26,419 nucleotides of DNA from an uncultured Collinsella sp. (GTDB lineage Bacteria; Actinomycetota; Coriobacteriia; Coriobacteriales; Coriobacteriaceae), in assembly GCA_902496845.1 (NCBI GenBank), contig CABVCJ010000026.1, forward strand, positions 1 through 26,419. The letters run 5' to 3'. The notes below the pieces were generated by a model, which was not told the origin of the DNA, did not search any database, and worked only from the letters and a program-made list of their open reading frames with translations. How positions within the stretch are numbered: position 1 is the stretch's first letter; the number at the start of each line of letters is the position of its first letter. The position numbers were made by a program, and so were the translations under genes. Below are positions 1 to 7,143 of the stretch, in pieces.

Positions 1-1637
1 TAGCACGCCACGCGCTCGCCCCAGCCGCCGTCCAAGATGCCGTCCTCGAGGGTGACGACAACGCGATGCTCGGCGGCAAGGCTGTCGAGGAACTCGCGGT
101 CAAGCTCGGTTGCAAAGCGCGGGTTGACGAGCGTGGCCTCGACGCCGTACTCGGCAGCCAAGCGGTTTGCCACGCGCTCGCCCAGCTCAAAGAAATCGCC
201 AAGCGCGAGCACGGCCACGTTACGACCCTGGCGCACCACGTTGTAGCGAACGGCACTGTAGTCGGTGTCTTCGGCGGGCGCCAGATTGGGACGGCTCACC
301 AGGCCAATACCAGGTACACGAATCGCCACGGGATGCTCGCGGTGTTCGAGCGACCAGCTCAGCATGGACAGATATTCCTCCATGCAGGCCGGCGCTAGGT
401 AGCGCATGTTGGGAAGAGCGCCCAGCATGGAAATATCAAAGAACGAAAGGTGCGTCTCGGACGTGGCGCCAAAGATAGACGCACCAAACACCAAAATGGT
501 TGCCGGGGCGTCGTTGAGGCACAGGTCGTGCCACAGTTCGTCGTAGGCGCGCTGCAAAAACGTGCCGTACACACCAAAGACTGGCTTGGCGCCCGAGCGC
601 GCAAGCGCGGTGGCAAAAGTCACGGCGTGCTCCTCGGCAATGCCCACGTCGACAAACTGTTTGCCGGCGGCGGCGCGAAGCTCGGGTGTAAAGCCCATGA
701 TGTAGGGCGTGGCGGCCGTGATGCCCACGACCTGCGGATCGCGCTCGATGGCGGCGCTGAGCGCCTCGCCCGTAATATCGGCATAGGTGCGCGGTGCGGG
801 CTCGCTCGGATGGCCCGGGCAGAGCTTACGGCCAGTTGCCATGTCAAACGGACCCACGTGGTGCCAGCGTTCCGGGTCGCTCTGGGCCGGCTCAAAGCCC
901 TTGCCCTTGGCGGTGGAGACATGGAGCACGATGGGATGATCGATATTGCGCAGTTCCTGCAGCGCGTCGACGAGGGCCAACACATCGTTACCGGCGTCCA
1001 GATAGCGGTAGTCGAGCCCCATCGCGCGGAAAACGTTGCGCTCACAGGTGCCGTTGCTGGCGCGCAGCTCGGCCAGATTGCGATACAGGCCACCGTGGTT
1101 TTCGGCGATGGACTGGTCGTTATCGTTGACGATGATGATCAGGTTGCTGCCGAGCTCGGCGGCATTGTTAAAGCCCTCAAACGCCAAGCCGCCCGAAAGC
1201 GAGCCGTCGCCAATGATGGTGATGACGTTGTAGCTGTCGCCTGCCAGATCGCGGGCGTGTGCCAAGCCGCAGCCCAGGCTCACCGATGTGGAGGTGTGGC
1301 CCATGGCAAACAGGTCGTGCTTGGACTCGTCGGGATTGGCAAAGCCAGAAGCCTCACCATAACGCTCCGGATTGATATAGGTGTACGCGCGCCCGGTCAG
1401 CGCCTTGTGGGCGTAGGTCTGGTGCGAAACGTCAAAGACAATCTTGTCGATGGGGGAGTTAAACACGCGATGAAGCGCAACCGTAAGCTCAACGACGCCC
1501 AAGTTGGGGGCAACGTGCCCGCCGACGGCGGCGGAGCTTTCGAGGATGGCGTGGCGAATCTCGCCGCAGAGCAGCGGAAGCTCGGCGCGGTCGAGAGCCT
1601 TGACGTCCTCGGGCGTTGTCGTTTGCGTAAGCAGCAT
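1..1637 (-). CDS. dxs: 1-deoxy-D-xylulose-5-phosphate synthase (3' end missing)
   Basis: Cytosolic thiamine-diphosphate enzyme that condenses pyruvate and glyceraldehyde-3-phosphate to DXP, the first step of the MEP isoprenoid pathway. About 545 residues are inside the window; the C-terminus lies beyond position 1. Visible signatures are the HQTYAHKALTGR segment (residues 72-83), the ThDP motif IGDGSLSGG (142-150) followed by VNDNDQSIAEN (170-180), and the transketolase-type VGIAEEHA with its catalytic Glu (331-338). The start is the ATG at 1637; GGAG lies 12 nt upstream, rather far, and no better in-frame start is seen. The segment SGFANPDESKHD differs from the E. coli form, so this is a divergent DXS; a paralogous DXS-like transketolase is the alternative. 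It is divergent from the HD-domain gene. Confidence 0.86.
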   Translation of the reverse strand, partial: MLLTQTTTPEDVKALDRAELPLLCGEIRHAILESSAAVGGHVAPNLGVVELTVALHRVFNSPIDKIVFDVSHQTYAHKALTGRAYTYINPERYGEASGFANPDESKHDLFAMGHTSTSVSLGCGLAHARDLAGDSYNVITIIGDGSLSGGLAFEGFNNAAELGSNLIIIVNDNDQSIAENHGGLYRNLAELRASNGTCERNVFRAMGLDYRYLDAGNDVLALVDALQELRNIDHPIVLHVSTAKGKGFEPAQSDPERWHHVGPFDMATGRKLCPGHPSEPAPRTYADITGEALSAAIERDPQVVGITAATPYIMGFTPELRAAAGKQFVDVGIAEEHAVTFATALARSGAKPVFGVYGTFLQRAYDELWHDLCLNDAPATILVFGASIFGATSETHLSFFDISMLGALPNMRYLAPACMEEYLSMLSWSLEHREHPVAIRVPGIGLVSRPNLAPAEDTDYSAVRYNVVRQGRNVAVLALGDFFELGERVANRLAAEYGVEATLVNPRFATELDREFLDSLAAEHRVVVTLEDGILDGGWGERVAC

Positions 1638-1749
1638 CGTTGTGGGTTACTCCATGCGAATCGAGCGCCGGCGCTCCCTCGGCCGGCACAATTGCACAAA
1701 ACAGTCTCGCACATTTTGGCGTTTGATATGTGACGGCGGCGCGGTAATT

Positions 1750-1779
1750 CGCCAACTGGCGGGGCAAAACGTTTTGTCC
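1750..1779. promoter_or_regulatory. Two adjacent palindromes between dxs and the HD-domain gene
   Basis: CGCCA-AC-TGGCG (1750-1761) abuts GGGCAAAAC-GTTTTGTCC (1762-1779). The second is an 18-bp dyad with one G/T exception and a perfect 12-bp core CAAAACGTTTTG. They lie in the 228-bp divergent intergenic region, where an operator or overlapping promoters would be expected. No convincing -35/-10 pair could be fixed on either strand. Operator function is inferred from symmetry and position only. Confidence 0.35.
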
Positions 1780-1865
1780 GATGCCATACTGATGTGTTCC
1801 ATGGTGATTTTATTCAATGTGCGCAGGTCGTGGCTTGTCGCCGTGAGTCGCTGGAAGGAGGCAGC

Positions 1866-2402
1866 ATGTCCGATGTCGTTCGTGCCGAGAAAATCGCGTG
1901 CGAAGTGGACCATGCTGCCCGTCAACTGGCACAGGCGGGCCGTCTGGATCTGACGCGCGAGTTTATCCAGCATGGCGATGTGACGGTGCATGCGCATGTG
2001 ACCTCAGTGGCGCGGGCAAGTCTGTCCTTTGCCGAGCGCCTGGGCCGCGTCGGTGTCTCGGTCGACCGCGCCTCGTTGCTGCGCGGGGCCCTGCTGCACG
2101 ATTACTTTCTCTACGACTGGCACGATCCCGACCCAAACCATCGACTGCATGGCTTTCGCCACCCGTTTTTTGCCCTGGCGCGTGCGGAGGAAGATTTTGA
2201 ACTGACGCCGCGCGAGCGGAATATCATCGTGCGGCATATGTTTCCGCTGGTGCCGGTGCCGCCGACGTGTCGTGAGGCATGGATTGTATGCCTGGCGGAT
2301 AAATGGTGTGCTCTGCGCGAGACGATCGCCGGCCGTCTGCCGCGCAAGGACGAGGCAGACGATGGCGTGAGTAAAGCATCGAGCGAGAAGTGGAGAGGGT
2401 AG
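1866..2402 (+). CDS. HD-domain phosphohydrolase-like protein
   Basis: A 178-residue soluble protein of the HD superfamily, metal-dependent phosphohydrolases that often act on nucleotides; the substrate cannot be told. Candidate metal ligands are VHAH (41-44), the HD pair in LLHDY (76-80), H95 and H99 in HGFRH, H124 in VRHMFP, and the late Asp in LADK (143-146), all in the usual order for the fold. The ATG at 1866 is chosen because GGAAGGAGG (1853-1861) sits 4 nt upstream; an in-frame ATG at 1794 has no such site. The stop is 3 nt before the GTG of the CmpB-like gene, so the two are probably co-transcribed. HD proteins and CmpB-type membrane proteins are, to my knowledge, frequent neighbours. 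Confidence 0.72.
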   Translation: MSDVVRAEKIACEVDHAARQLAQAGRLDLTREFIQHGDVTVHAHVTSVARASLSFAERLGRVGVSVDRASLLRGALLHDYFLYDWHDPDPNHRLHGFRHPFFALARAEEDFELTPRERNIIVRHMFPLVPVPPTCREAWIVCLADKWCALRETIAGRLPRKDEADDGVSKASSEKWRG

Positions 2403-2405
2403 ACG

Positions 2406-3425
2406 GTGGGGACCGCGATCGACATGGCATTTGACGGCGCGACGCTTGCCGCCTGCCCGCTCTCAGCGCTGGTGCTCTCGTTTGCCTTTTACGGGTTTTG
2501 CGGCTGGGCATGGGAATCGACAGTCTGCGCCATGCTCAACCACGGACGCTTTGCCAACAGCGGCTTTTTGCTGGGGCCGTGCTGCCCCATCTATGGCGCG
2601 GGCGGCATTGCCTGCTGGCTGCTGTTGCGCGGGATTCCGGATGCCTCGAGCCAGTTTGTCGCTGCGGCGCTCGTATGCAGCGTGATTGAGTACAGTGTGG
2701 GCGTGCTGTTGGAAAAAACAACGGGCGCTCGCTTTTGGGACTATTCGCATCTGCCGTTTAACCTGCACGGGCGCATCTGCCTGTACTGGGCCTGCGCGTT
2801 TGGCCTGGGTGCGTTGTGCATTTGCCGTTTAGTGGAACCGGCATTGCTGGGGCTGCTTGGCCATCTGCCGGTGCTGATTGTGCGGCTGTCCGCCTTTATC
2901 GTCGCGGTTGCGATGATGGTCGACGCGGTGTGCTCGTTGGCGAGCTGGCGGCGTCTGTCCGATCAGCTGGAGCGCGTCCGGGCCGACCTTGCCGACCGCA
3001 TCAACGAGTCGCTCGCCGATGCGTCCGACTCCATGCTCGAACGTATTCCCGATTCGGCAATCGACTCGGTGACACAGACACATATCCGCAGTCGTGCCGT
3101 TAACGCGTGGCTGGCGGAGCTGGGCGACGCGACGCTCGATGCCCTTCGTGAGAAGGCTTCGATGCCGACGTTTATCTCGGACGGCGCTCATGGCCTGGCG
3201 CTTGCCGCCCGCCGCGTGGCCGATGCCGCGCCGAGCGTGCCCCATCCATCGCTCGCCCGTCTCCGTTCCGGCAGGCGCGCGAACCGTCCGGTACCGAGTG
3301 TGTCACTCAGTCGTCGTGACCTGCGCTTTTTCAATGCCTTCCCGCGTCTGCGCATCAATCGCTACGAAGGTGTCATTCGAGCAACTAATCTCCGCGACCG
3401 CGCCCACGAGCTGTTTCGGCGCTAG
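2406..3425 (+). CDS. CmpB-family (putative ABC transporter permease) membrane protein
   Basis: 339-residue integral membrane protein resembling the uncharacterised CmpB/COG4905-type family labelled putative ABC transporter permease. Hydrophobic segments lie at about 19-40, 60-77, 84-102, 124-140 and 155-178. The recognisable blocks are GFLLGPCCPIYGAGG (53-67) and WDYSHLPFNLHGRICL (111-126). From about 182 on the protein is hydrophilic and helical, then Arg-rich, and presumably cytosolic. GTG at 2406 is used as start because GGAGAGGG lies 5-6 nt upstream; ATG at 2424 is the alternative. It directly follows the HD gene. No ABC ATPase gene is nearby, so a classical transporter role is unsupported. 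Confidence 0.68.
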   Translation: MGTAIDMAFDGATLAACPLSALVLSFAFYGFCGWAWESTVCAMLNHGRFANSGFLLGPCCPIYGAGGIACWLLLRGIPDASSQFVAAALVCSVIEYSVGVLLEKTTGARFWDYSHLPFNLHGRICLYWACAFGLGALCICRLVEPALLGLLGHLPVLIVRLSAFIVAVAMMVDAVCSLASWRRLSDQLERVRADLADRINESLADASDSMLERIPDSAIDSVTQTHIRSRAVNAWLAELGDATLDALREKASMPTFISDGAHGLALAARRVADAAPSVPHPSLARLRSGRRANRPVPSVSLSRRDLRFFNAFPRLRINRYEGVIRATNLRDRAHELFRR

Positions 3426-3461
3426 GTGGGGCGGGTGCGCCCGCGGCTCCCTCGCCCCCAC
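3426..3461 (+). terminator. GC-rich hairpin after the CmpB-like gene
   Basis: GTGGGG (3426-3431) pairs with CCCCAC (3456-3461), with further G/C pairing inside, directly after the stop codon; only GTTT follows. Possible weak terminator. Confidence 0.35.
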
Positions 3462-3505
3462 GTTTCCCGTTCGTTTCGCGTCCGTTGCCGCGCCGTTTCC
3501 AAGAT

Positions 3506-3598
3506 TGCGGCACCGTTGGAGACGGCAAGATTTGGGTCGAGCTGGTCGAAGAAGTCATCCGCATCCGTACCGGCGAACACGGCCCCGCCGCGGTGTAG
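3506..3598 (+). pseudogene. 3' remnant of a P-II (glnB/glnK-type) signal protein gene
   Basis: A 30-codon open stretch ending in TAG reads GTVGDGKIWVEL then VEEVIRIRTGEHG then PAAV. P-II nitrogen-regulatory proteins end in exactly this way: a (T)GxxGDGKIxV strand, VExxxRIRTGE, and a short Ala-rich end. The usual TG before GDGKI is CG here. Upstream in the same frame (RPLPRRFQD) there is no P-II sequence, no T-loop and no start codon, so only the last quarter of the gene survives. It begins about 45 nt after the hairpin of the CmpB-like gene and is followed by the TetR regulator. Probably a deletion or rearrangement scar; it is unlikely to be expressed. Confidence 0.62.
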
Positions 3599-3672
3599 AA
3601 TCGACCGTCTACCATCCGCAACGTTAAAATGCTGCAATGAGGCACAAGACTTGCGTTGTGGATGGACGGATT

Positions 3673-4335
3673 ATGGGTCGTAATAAATATCCCGAGGAGA
3701 CTGTCGCGAAGATTCTCGACGCGGCGCTGGAGCTATTCTGCGTACAGGGTTATGAGGGGACGAGCATTCAAGACATCGTCGACCGCCTCGATGGCATGAC
3801 CAAGGGTGCTGTCTATCATCACTTTAAGAGCAAAGAGGAGATTTTCAACGCCGCATTTGATCGGGCAACGGCTCCGATTGCTGAGTACCGTCGCGCGACA
3901 CTCGGCGCTGGCAATATGACGGGAGCTCAAAAGCTCAAACGACTTTATGCGTCCGAGTCCGTCGTTCCGCAAATCGAGCTATGGGCTCGCATGCATCCTG
4001 CGGCAGATCCGGTAAAAAGCTCGCGGCTGCTGGCGATGCAGTACCAAGGTTCGTTTGACGAGTCGGCCGATGGCAATCTCTTGCCAGTAATCGAGGAGGG
4101 CATCGCCGACGGCTCCATTGCGTGCGAATGCCCGCGCGAAGCAGCGGAGGCCGTATCGTTGTTAGCGAATCTTTGGCTGCTGCCATTGTTCCGTCCGCTC
4201 GAGCCCAAGGAGCGAATGCTTGCTCGCGCACAATGTTTGGCGCAGATGGCGGCCGCGGTGGGGCTTGATTTGGGTAATGAAGTGCTCCAGACAACGGCCC
4301 AGATTTGGGACGTATGGAACCGTGCCGGGTGGTAA
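3673..4335 (+). CDS. TetR/AcrR-family transcriptional regulator
   Basis: 220-residue one-component repressor, presumably dimeric. The N-terminal TetR helix-turn-helix is plain: ILDAALELFCVQGYEGTSI (14-32) then the recognition part MTKGAVYHHFKSKEEIF (42-58). The rest is the variable ligand-binding and dimerisation domain. ATG at 3673 gives the normal MGRNKYPEET start; an in-frame ATG at 3637 would add 12 residues and has no ribosome-binding site. It lies immediately upstream of, and on the same strand as, an MFS exporter, with two matching palindromes between them. It most likely represses the exporter and responds to an exported compound. The first palindrome overlaps its stop codon. Confidence 0.85.
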   Translation: MGRNKYPEETVAKILDAALELFCVQGYEGTSIQDIVDRLDGMTKGAVYHHFKSKEEIFNAAFDRATAPIAEYRRATLGAGNMTGAQKLKRLYASESVVPQIELWARMHPAADPVKSSRLLAMQYQGSFDESADGNLLPVIEEGIADGSIACECPREAAEAVSLLANLWLLPLFRPLEPKERMLARAQCLAQMAAAVGLDLGNEVLQTTAQIWDVWNRAGW

Positions 4336-4359
4336 TATAGATACCAACGGTATGTAATT
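4335..4359. promoter_or_regulatory. Candidate TetR operator 1 (imperfect)
   Basis: The core ATACC-AAC-GGTAT (4341-4353) is a perfect dyad. Aligned over 25 bp with operator 2 it matches at about 18 positions, including the right half GTATGTA-TT. It starts at the stop codon of tetR. Its centre (4347) is 65 bp from that of operator 2 (4412), about six helical turns, so co-operative binding or looping is possible. Confidence 0.5.
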
Positions 4360-4368
4360 GATTTGTGA

Positions 4369-4390
4369 GGGTAGCCACGGCTGCCCTTTT
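4369..4390 (+). terminator. Hairpin terminator between tetR and the MFS gene
   Basis: GGGTAGCC (4369-4376) pairs with GGCTGCCC (4379-4386), with one G-U pair and a tight loop, followed by TTTT. It lies between the two operators and suggests that the exporter gene has its own regulated promoter downstream. Confidence 0.5.
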
Positions 4391-4399
4391 CAAGTCATT

Positions 4400-4424
4400 A
4401 AATACATACTGACAGTATGTATTT
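4400..4424. promoter_or_regulatory. Candidate TetR operator 2 (perfect 25-bp palindrome)
   Basis: AAATACATACTG - A - CAGTATGTATTT is a perfect inverted repeat with 12-bp arms, ending 12 nt before the MFS start codon. This is the classical size and position of a TetR-family operator. Bound repressor would block the MFS promoter or initiation region. Confidence 0.7.
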
Positions 4425-4436
4425 GGGGGCAGGCTT

Positions 4437-5699
4437 ATGGCTGGGATGCGAAGAATTAGCGTTTCATTGGCGTCAAAAACAGTGCGATCTATCAGGCTAT
4501 TTGGTCTTCTTGTTGCACAGCTGTGTGCGTATTCGATGCTGTCGGCACTGTGCTTTGCGTGTCCGCTTTACTTGTTCGATTGCAGCGGCTCCTCAACGTT
4601 ATATGGCGCCGTCGCGGCGATAGCGTTCATACCGGGCGTGCTCGCGACTCCGGTTGGCGGGATTTTGGCGGATCGGGGAAGACATCGCGGGGTTCTTGTG
4701 GTACTCGGCATTGTTCTGATGGCTGCATCACTGCTGTTTATCCCCATGAAGCGTTCGCTGCCTCTTGCGGTTGTCGTGGCAGCAATGCTTTGCGTCCAAT
4801 ATGGCATCCAATCGCTGCTGAAACCGATGCTTCAAATTGAGGCGGTGCGCATGACGGGCCAAGAAAAGGTTGAGCGTGCCACTGCGTTGGTCTCGCAGAT
4901 AATCATGATGAGCAATATCTTGGGGCCTGTAGTCGGGACGGCAGTCTATGGGTGCTTTGGTATCGATACTCTATGCGAAACCGCGGCGTTGACGTTTACG
5001 ATTTCAGCCCTGCTGTTCGGGGGCGCACTCAAGCAAAATGCCTCATCTGAAACGATGGGAGACGGCGCGACTCGTACGACACGCCGAAACGATTTTCGGG
5101 AGTTGATTCGGTACCTGTCTCAAAACTCATCATTGCTCGTTGTGTTTTTGATTGCGGCTATTTTGAACCTTGCGTTAGTTGGGTTAACGATTGGTGCTCC
5201 CGTTATTGTTGTAAAGCATCTCGGAATGCAGTCATCCTTTGTTGGGATTATTGAGGTGCCTATGGGCTTAGGTGGTCTTGTCGGCAGTGGTTTGGTCGGT
5301 ATTTGGCCGCATCGTTTTTCCTTCAAGGGCATATGTCGATATGTTGCGATGATCTGTTTAGGAGTCGTACCGATTATTGTCACGCTACTGAGCGGTCCTA
5401 ACGAATTTGCGTTTGTCGCGCTTGCGGCCGGCTCGGCATGGGTCATGGCGTGGGCAAGCGTTACATCGGTTGAAGTCGTTTCATTCGTTCAGCGGTCAGC
5501 GCCAAAGGAACTCTGCGGAAAAGTGCTGGCACTCGTTTACATGGCGCTTTCCTGCGCAACGCCTATTGGCCAATTGGTTTACGGGCTCGCATATGATCGA
5601 TGGACTCCGGCGATTGTATTCGCAGGAATGTTGGCGGTGCTGACGTTGATGACAGCGCTGTTTTATCGGCTGAAAAGTCGCTTATGGCGAATGTCTTAA
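4437..5699 (+). CDS. MFS exporter (drug-efflux type)
   Basis: 420-residue major facilitator superfamily transporter of the inner membrane, expected to export small molecules by proton antiport. Hydrophobic segments fit about 12 helices. The loop 2-3 motif A, GGILADRGRHRG, is at 74-85, as in macrolide/multidrug efflux members of the family. A hydrophilic loop at about 200-220 separates the two six-helix halves. ATG at 4437 is preceded by GGGGGCAGG (4425-4433). Control by the upstream TetR protein is likely from the adjacent 25-bp palindrome. The substrate is unknown; a natural antibiotic or bile-type compound would fit a gut organism, but that is only inference. Confidence 0.82.
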   Translation: MAGMRRISVSLASKTVRSIRLFGLLVAQLCAYSMLSALCFACPLYLFDCSGSSTLYGAVAAIAFIPGVLATPVGGILADRGRHRGVLVVLGIVLMAASLLFIPMKRSLPLAVVVAAMLCVQYGIQSLLKPMLQIEAVRMTGQEKVERATALVSQIIMMSNILGPVVGTAVYGCFGIDTLCETAALTFTISALLFGGALKQNASSETMGDGATRTTRRNDFRELIRYLSQNSSLLVVFLIAAILNLALVGLTIGAPVIVVKHLGMQSSFVGIIEVPMGLGGLVGSGLVGIWPHRFSFKGICRYVAMICLGVVPIIVTLLSGPNEFAFVALAAGSAWVMAWASVTSVEVVSFVQRSAPKELCGKVLALVYMALSCATPIGQLVYGLAYDRWTPAIVFAGMLAVLTLMTALFYRLKSRLWRMS

Positions 5700-5735
5700 G
5701 GCACTGGGGCACCATGAATTTGTGGAGGCAGTGGC

Positions 5736-5760
5736 ACGCCGCGCCGGGACGGCGTTGTTT
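5736..5760 (+). terminator. Possible terminator of the MFS gene
   Basis: ACGCCG (5736-5741) and CGGCGT (5750-5755) form a 6-bp stem with an 8-nt loop, followed by TGTTT. It is placed 37 nt after the MFS stop and just before the inverted repeat at the HAD gene. Confidence 0.38.
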
Positions 5761-5814
5761 GGGCATGCCTCTCCTTCGTCTACAATATCGTGCAGACGAA
5801 GGAGAGGCATGCCC
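5761..5814 (+). promoter_or_regulatory. Perfect 21-bp inverted repeat spanning promoter and RBS of the HAD gene
   Basis: The left arm 5761-5781 (GGGCATGCC...TTCGTCT) and right arm 5794-5814 (AGACGAAGG...GGCATGCCC) are exact reverse complements around the 12-nt loop ACAATATCGTGC. The right arm holds the Shine-Dalgarno AAGGAG and an ATG at 5809; its last base abuts the preferred ATG at 5815. A -10-like TACAAT (5781-5786) lies at the arm/loop junction, with only a poor -35. A transcript starting just after TACAAT would lack the left arm and be translatable, while read-through RNA from the MFS gene would bury the RBS. An operator is the alternative. Confidence 0.6.
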
Positions 5815-6672
5815 ATGATCAAGATGTTTGCGAGTGACTTAGACGGAACGCTGCTGAACGCCCTGCATGAGGCGGATGGGACCATCCGCCGTGCCATTCG
5901 CGAGCTGACCGAGGCTGGCTTGCATGTGGTTCCCGCGACCGGACGCTCGACGCTGCCGATCGGCGAGCATGGCTTTACGGGCCTGGCGCTTGACGCCTGC
6001 TGCTCTAACGGCTCCATCGTGCGCGACAGTCATGGCGAGGTGCTCAAAACCTGGACCATCGATCCGCAGACCACCGAGGAACTGCTCAAGGAGTTTCCGG
6101 ATATCTGTTTTGACTGCTCCACGCCCGACGGCATGTTCTCGAGCGGATCGTTCGAGATGCACCAGGCGGGCTTTAAAAAGGACAGTCCTATCAAGCGCAT
6201 CGTGATGCGCGGTATGCGTGCACGTGGCGGGTATCACGAGGAGCAGTATTTCGACCAGTCGATCGGCGACATCTTGCGCCACGATGTGTGCAAGATCAAC
6301 TGCCGCGTGACCTCGCCCGAGCTGGAGCGCGACCTTAAGGCGTATTTGGTCGAGCGCTCGGACCGCGTGGTCAACGCGCCGTTTGACCCGGTGATGTTTG
6401 AGATCACGGATGCGGCGTGCAACAAGGGCGAGAGCGTGGCCTGGCTCGCGGGCTACTACGGTATTGCCGAGGATGAGGTCGCGGTCTACGGCGACGGCGG
6501 CAACGACATTGCCATGCTCAAGCGTTTCCGCCACAGCTACGCGACCAAAAACGCAAGCGATGCAGCCAAGGCCGCCGCGAGCGCGACCGTTGGTAGCTGT
6601 ATGGTCCATGCCGTCCCCAAACACATGCTCGCCACCATGCATAAGCAGAACTCCTGCACCGTCATCGAATAA
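5815..6672 (+). CDS. Cof-type HAD-IIB sugar-phosphate phosphatase
   Basis: A 285-residue cytosolic haloacid-dehalogenase superfamily hydrolase that probably dephosphorylates sugar phosphates or related metabolites. HAD motif I is DLDGT (8-12) with both catalytic Asp; motif II is ATGRS (41-45); motif III is the Lys of NKGESVAWL (~203-211); motif IV is GDGGNDIAML (226-235). The long insert between motifs II and III is the C2 cap typical of the Cof/YbiV group. The start MIKMFASDLDGTLL matches family practice; ATG at 5809, two codons upstream, is equally possible given AAGGAG at 5799-5804. It is apparently monocistronic, ending against a palindrome that may serve as terminator. Confidence 0.82.
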   Translation: MIKMFASDLDGTLLNALHEADGTIRRAIRELTEAGLHVVPATGRSTLPIGEHGFTGLALDACCSNGSIVRDSHGEVLKTWTIDPQTTEELLKEFPDICFDCSTPDGMFSSGSFEMHQAGFKKDSPIKRIVMRGMRARGGYHEEQYFDQSIGDILRHDVCKINCRVTSPELERDLKAYLVERSDRVVNAPFDPVMFEITDAACNKGESVAWLAGYYGIAEDEVAVYGDGGNDIAMLKRFRHSYATKNASDAAKAAASATVGSCMVHAVPKHMLATMHKQNSCTVIE

Positions 6673-6701
6673 TGTGACAAAGGGACAGTCCCTTTGTCAC
6701 A
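6673..6701. repeat. Dispersed palindrome (TGTGACAAAGGGAC type), copy 1
   Basis: TGTGACAAAGGGAC - A - GTCCCTTTGTCACA is a perfect 14-bp-arm inverted repeat beginning at the base after the HAD stop codon. A close copy is at 7397-7425 and a decayed one at 22273-22301. REP-like element, possibly acting as a transcription terminator. Confidence 0.75.
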
Positions 6702-6735
6702 TGGGAGATGCCGGCTTTTGGCGTATAGGACTGTT

Positions 6736-6985
6736 TCGCTTTCGCCACTAACAGATTTCGAGTTATTCGGCCTGTCGGAGGTCGTTAAATGGCTAAAGAT
6801 GCCCTCTCGGGAACATTCATACCTCTAATGGTGTTTGATTCGGTGACGTAAGTGCGCAAATGGGCATGTATGCGCTCAAATAAGGACAAAAACCCTCAGA
6901 TAATCCCGGTGGTGCATTTATACAGAACTAGCAGCGTGGCCGAATAACTCGAAAAATGTAGGTGGCAGTTCGGCGACAAGCTCGG
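6736..6985. repeat. ~250-bp intergenic repeat element, copy 1
   Basis: Shares order and blocks with 22037-22268. Internal 17-bp inverted ends are TTTCGAGTTATTCGGCC (6756-6772) and its exact complement (6938-6954). Shared interior blocks include A(T/C)GGTGTT(T/C)GATTC and a small hairpin followed by CAAATAA...ACAAA. Similarity continues outside the inverted ends on both sides (CGCCAC before; AAAATGTAGGTGG after), so the unit is larger than a simple MITE. It has no open reading frame of note. It may be a structured RNA or a non-autonomous mobile element. Confidence 0.6.
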
Positions 6986-7023
6986 GCACGGCAAAGGAAC
7001 TGTTCCTTCGCCGTGCCCGAGCT
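6979..7023. repeat. 45-bp near-perfect palindrome
   Basis: AGCTCGGGCACGGC (6979-6992) and GCCGTGCCCGAGCT (7010-7023) are exact complements. After one mismatch, the interior AAGGAAC-T-GTTCCTT pairs 7 bp more. It directly abuts the end of the 250-bp repeat and precedes the small membrane-peptide gene. No T-run follows on either strand, so a simple intrinsic terminator is not obvious. Confidence 0.7.
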
Positions 7024-7049
7024 ACGATCTTCTGAAATACGAACAAATA

Positions 7050-7079
7050 TTCGCATATATAACTGCGCTTTGATAGAAT
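7050..7079 (+). promoter_or_regulatory. Candidate promoter of the small membrane-peptide gene
   Basis: TTCGCA (7050-7055) and TAGAAT (7074-7079) are 18 bp apart in an AT-rich stretch. The predicted transcript would begin near 7084-7087, placing GACGGCAG (7090-7097) at its very 5' end. Confidence 0.45.
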
Positions 7080-7108
7080 CGGTATCGTTGACGGCAGTTC
7101 CATGTGCC

Positions 7109-7143
7109 GGGCAGCGCCCTCCATCTGATGGGAGGTGATGCCC
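7109..7143 (+). promoter_or_regulatory. Leader hairpin sequestering the Shine-Dalgarno sequence
   Basis: GGGCA (7109-7113) pairs with TGCCC (7139-7143). Inside a 3x3 internal loop, CCCTCC (7117-7122) pairs with the ribosome-binding sequence GGGAGG (7130-7135) around a 7-nt loop. The stem ends exactly at the ATG at 7144. The RBS would be closed in this fold. GGGCAGCGCC can instead pair with 7296-7305, so mutually exclusive folds are possible. Confidence 0.55.

Noticed and set aside
450..1733. Plus-strand open frame of 427 codons
   Set aside because: It is antisense to dxs, which has clear family motifs; high-GC codon bias keeps the opposite frame open.
3094..3627. Plus-strand open frame of 177 codons over the CmpB 3' end and the P-II relic
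   Set aside because: Arg/Pro-rich out-of-frame product, no ribosome-binding site; the P-II match is in another frame.
5839..6642. Minus-strand open frame of 267 codons
   Set aside because: Opposite the HAD phosphatase gene; codon-bias shadow.
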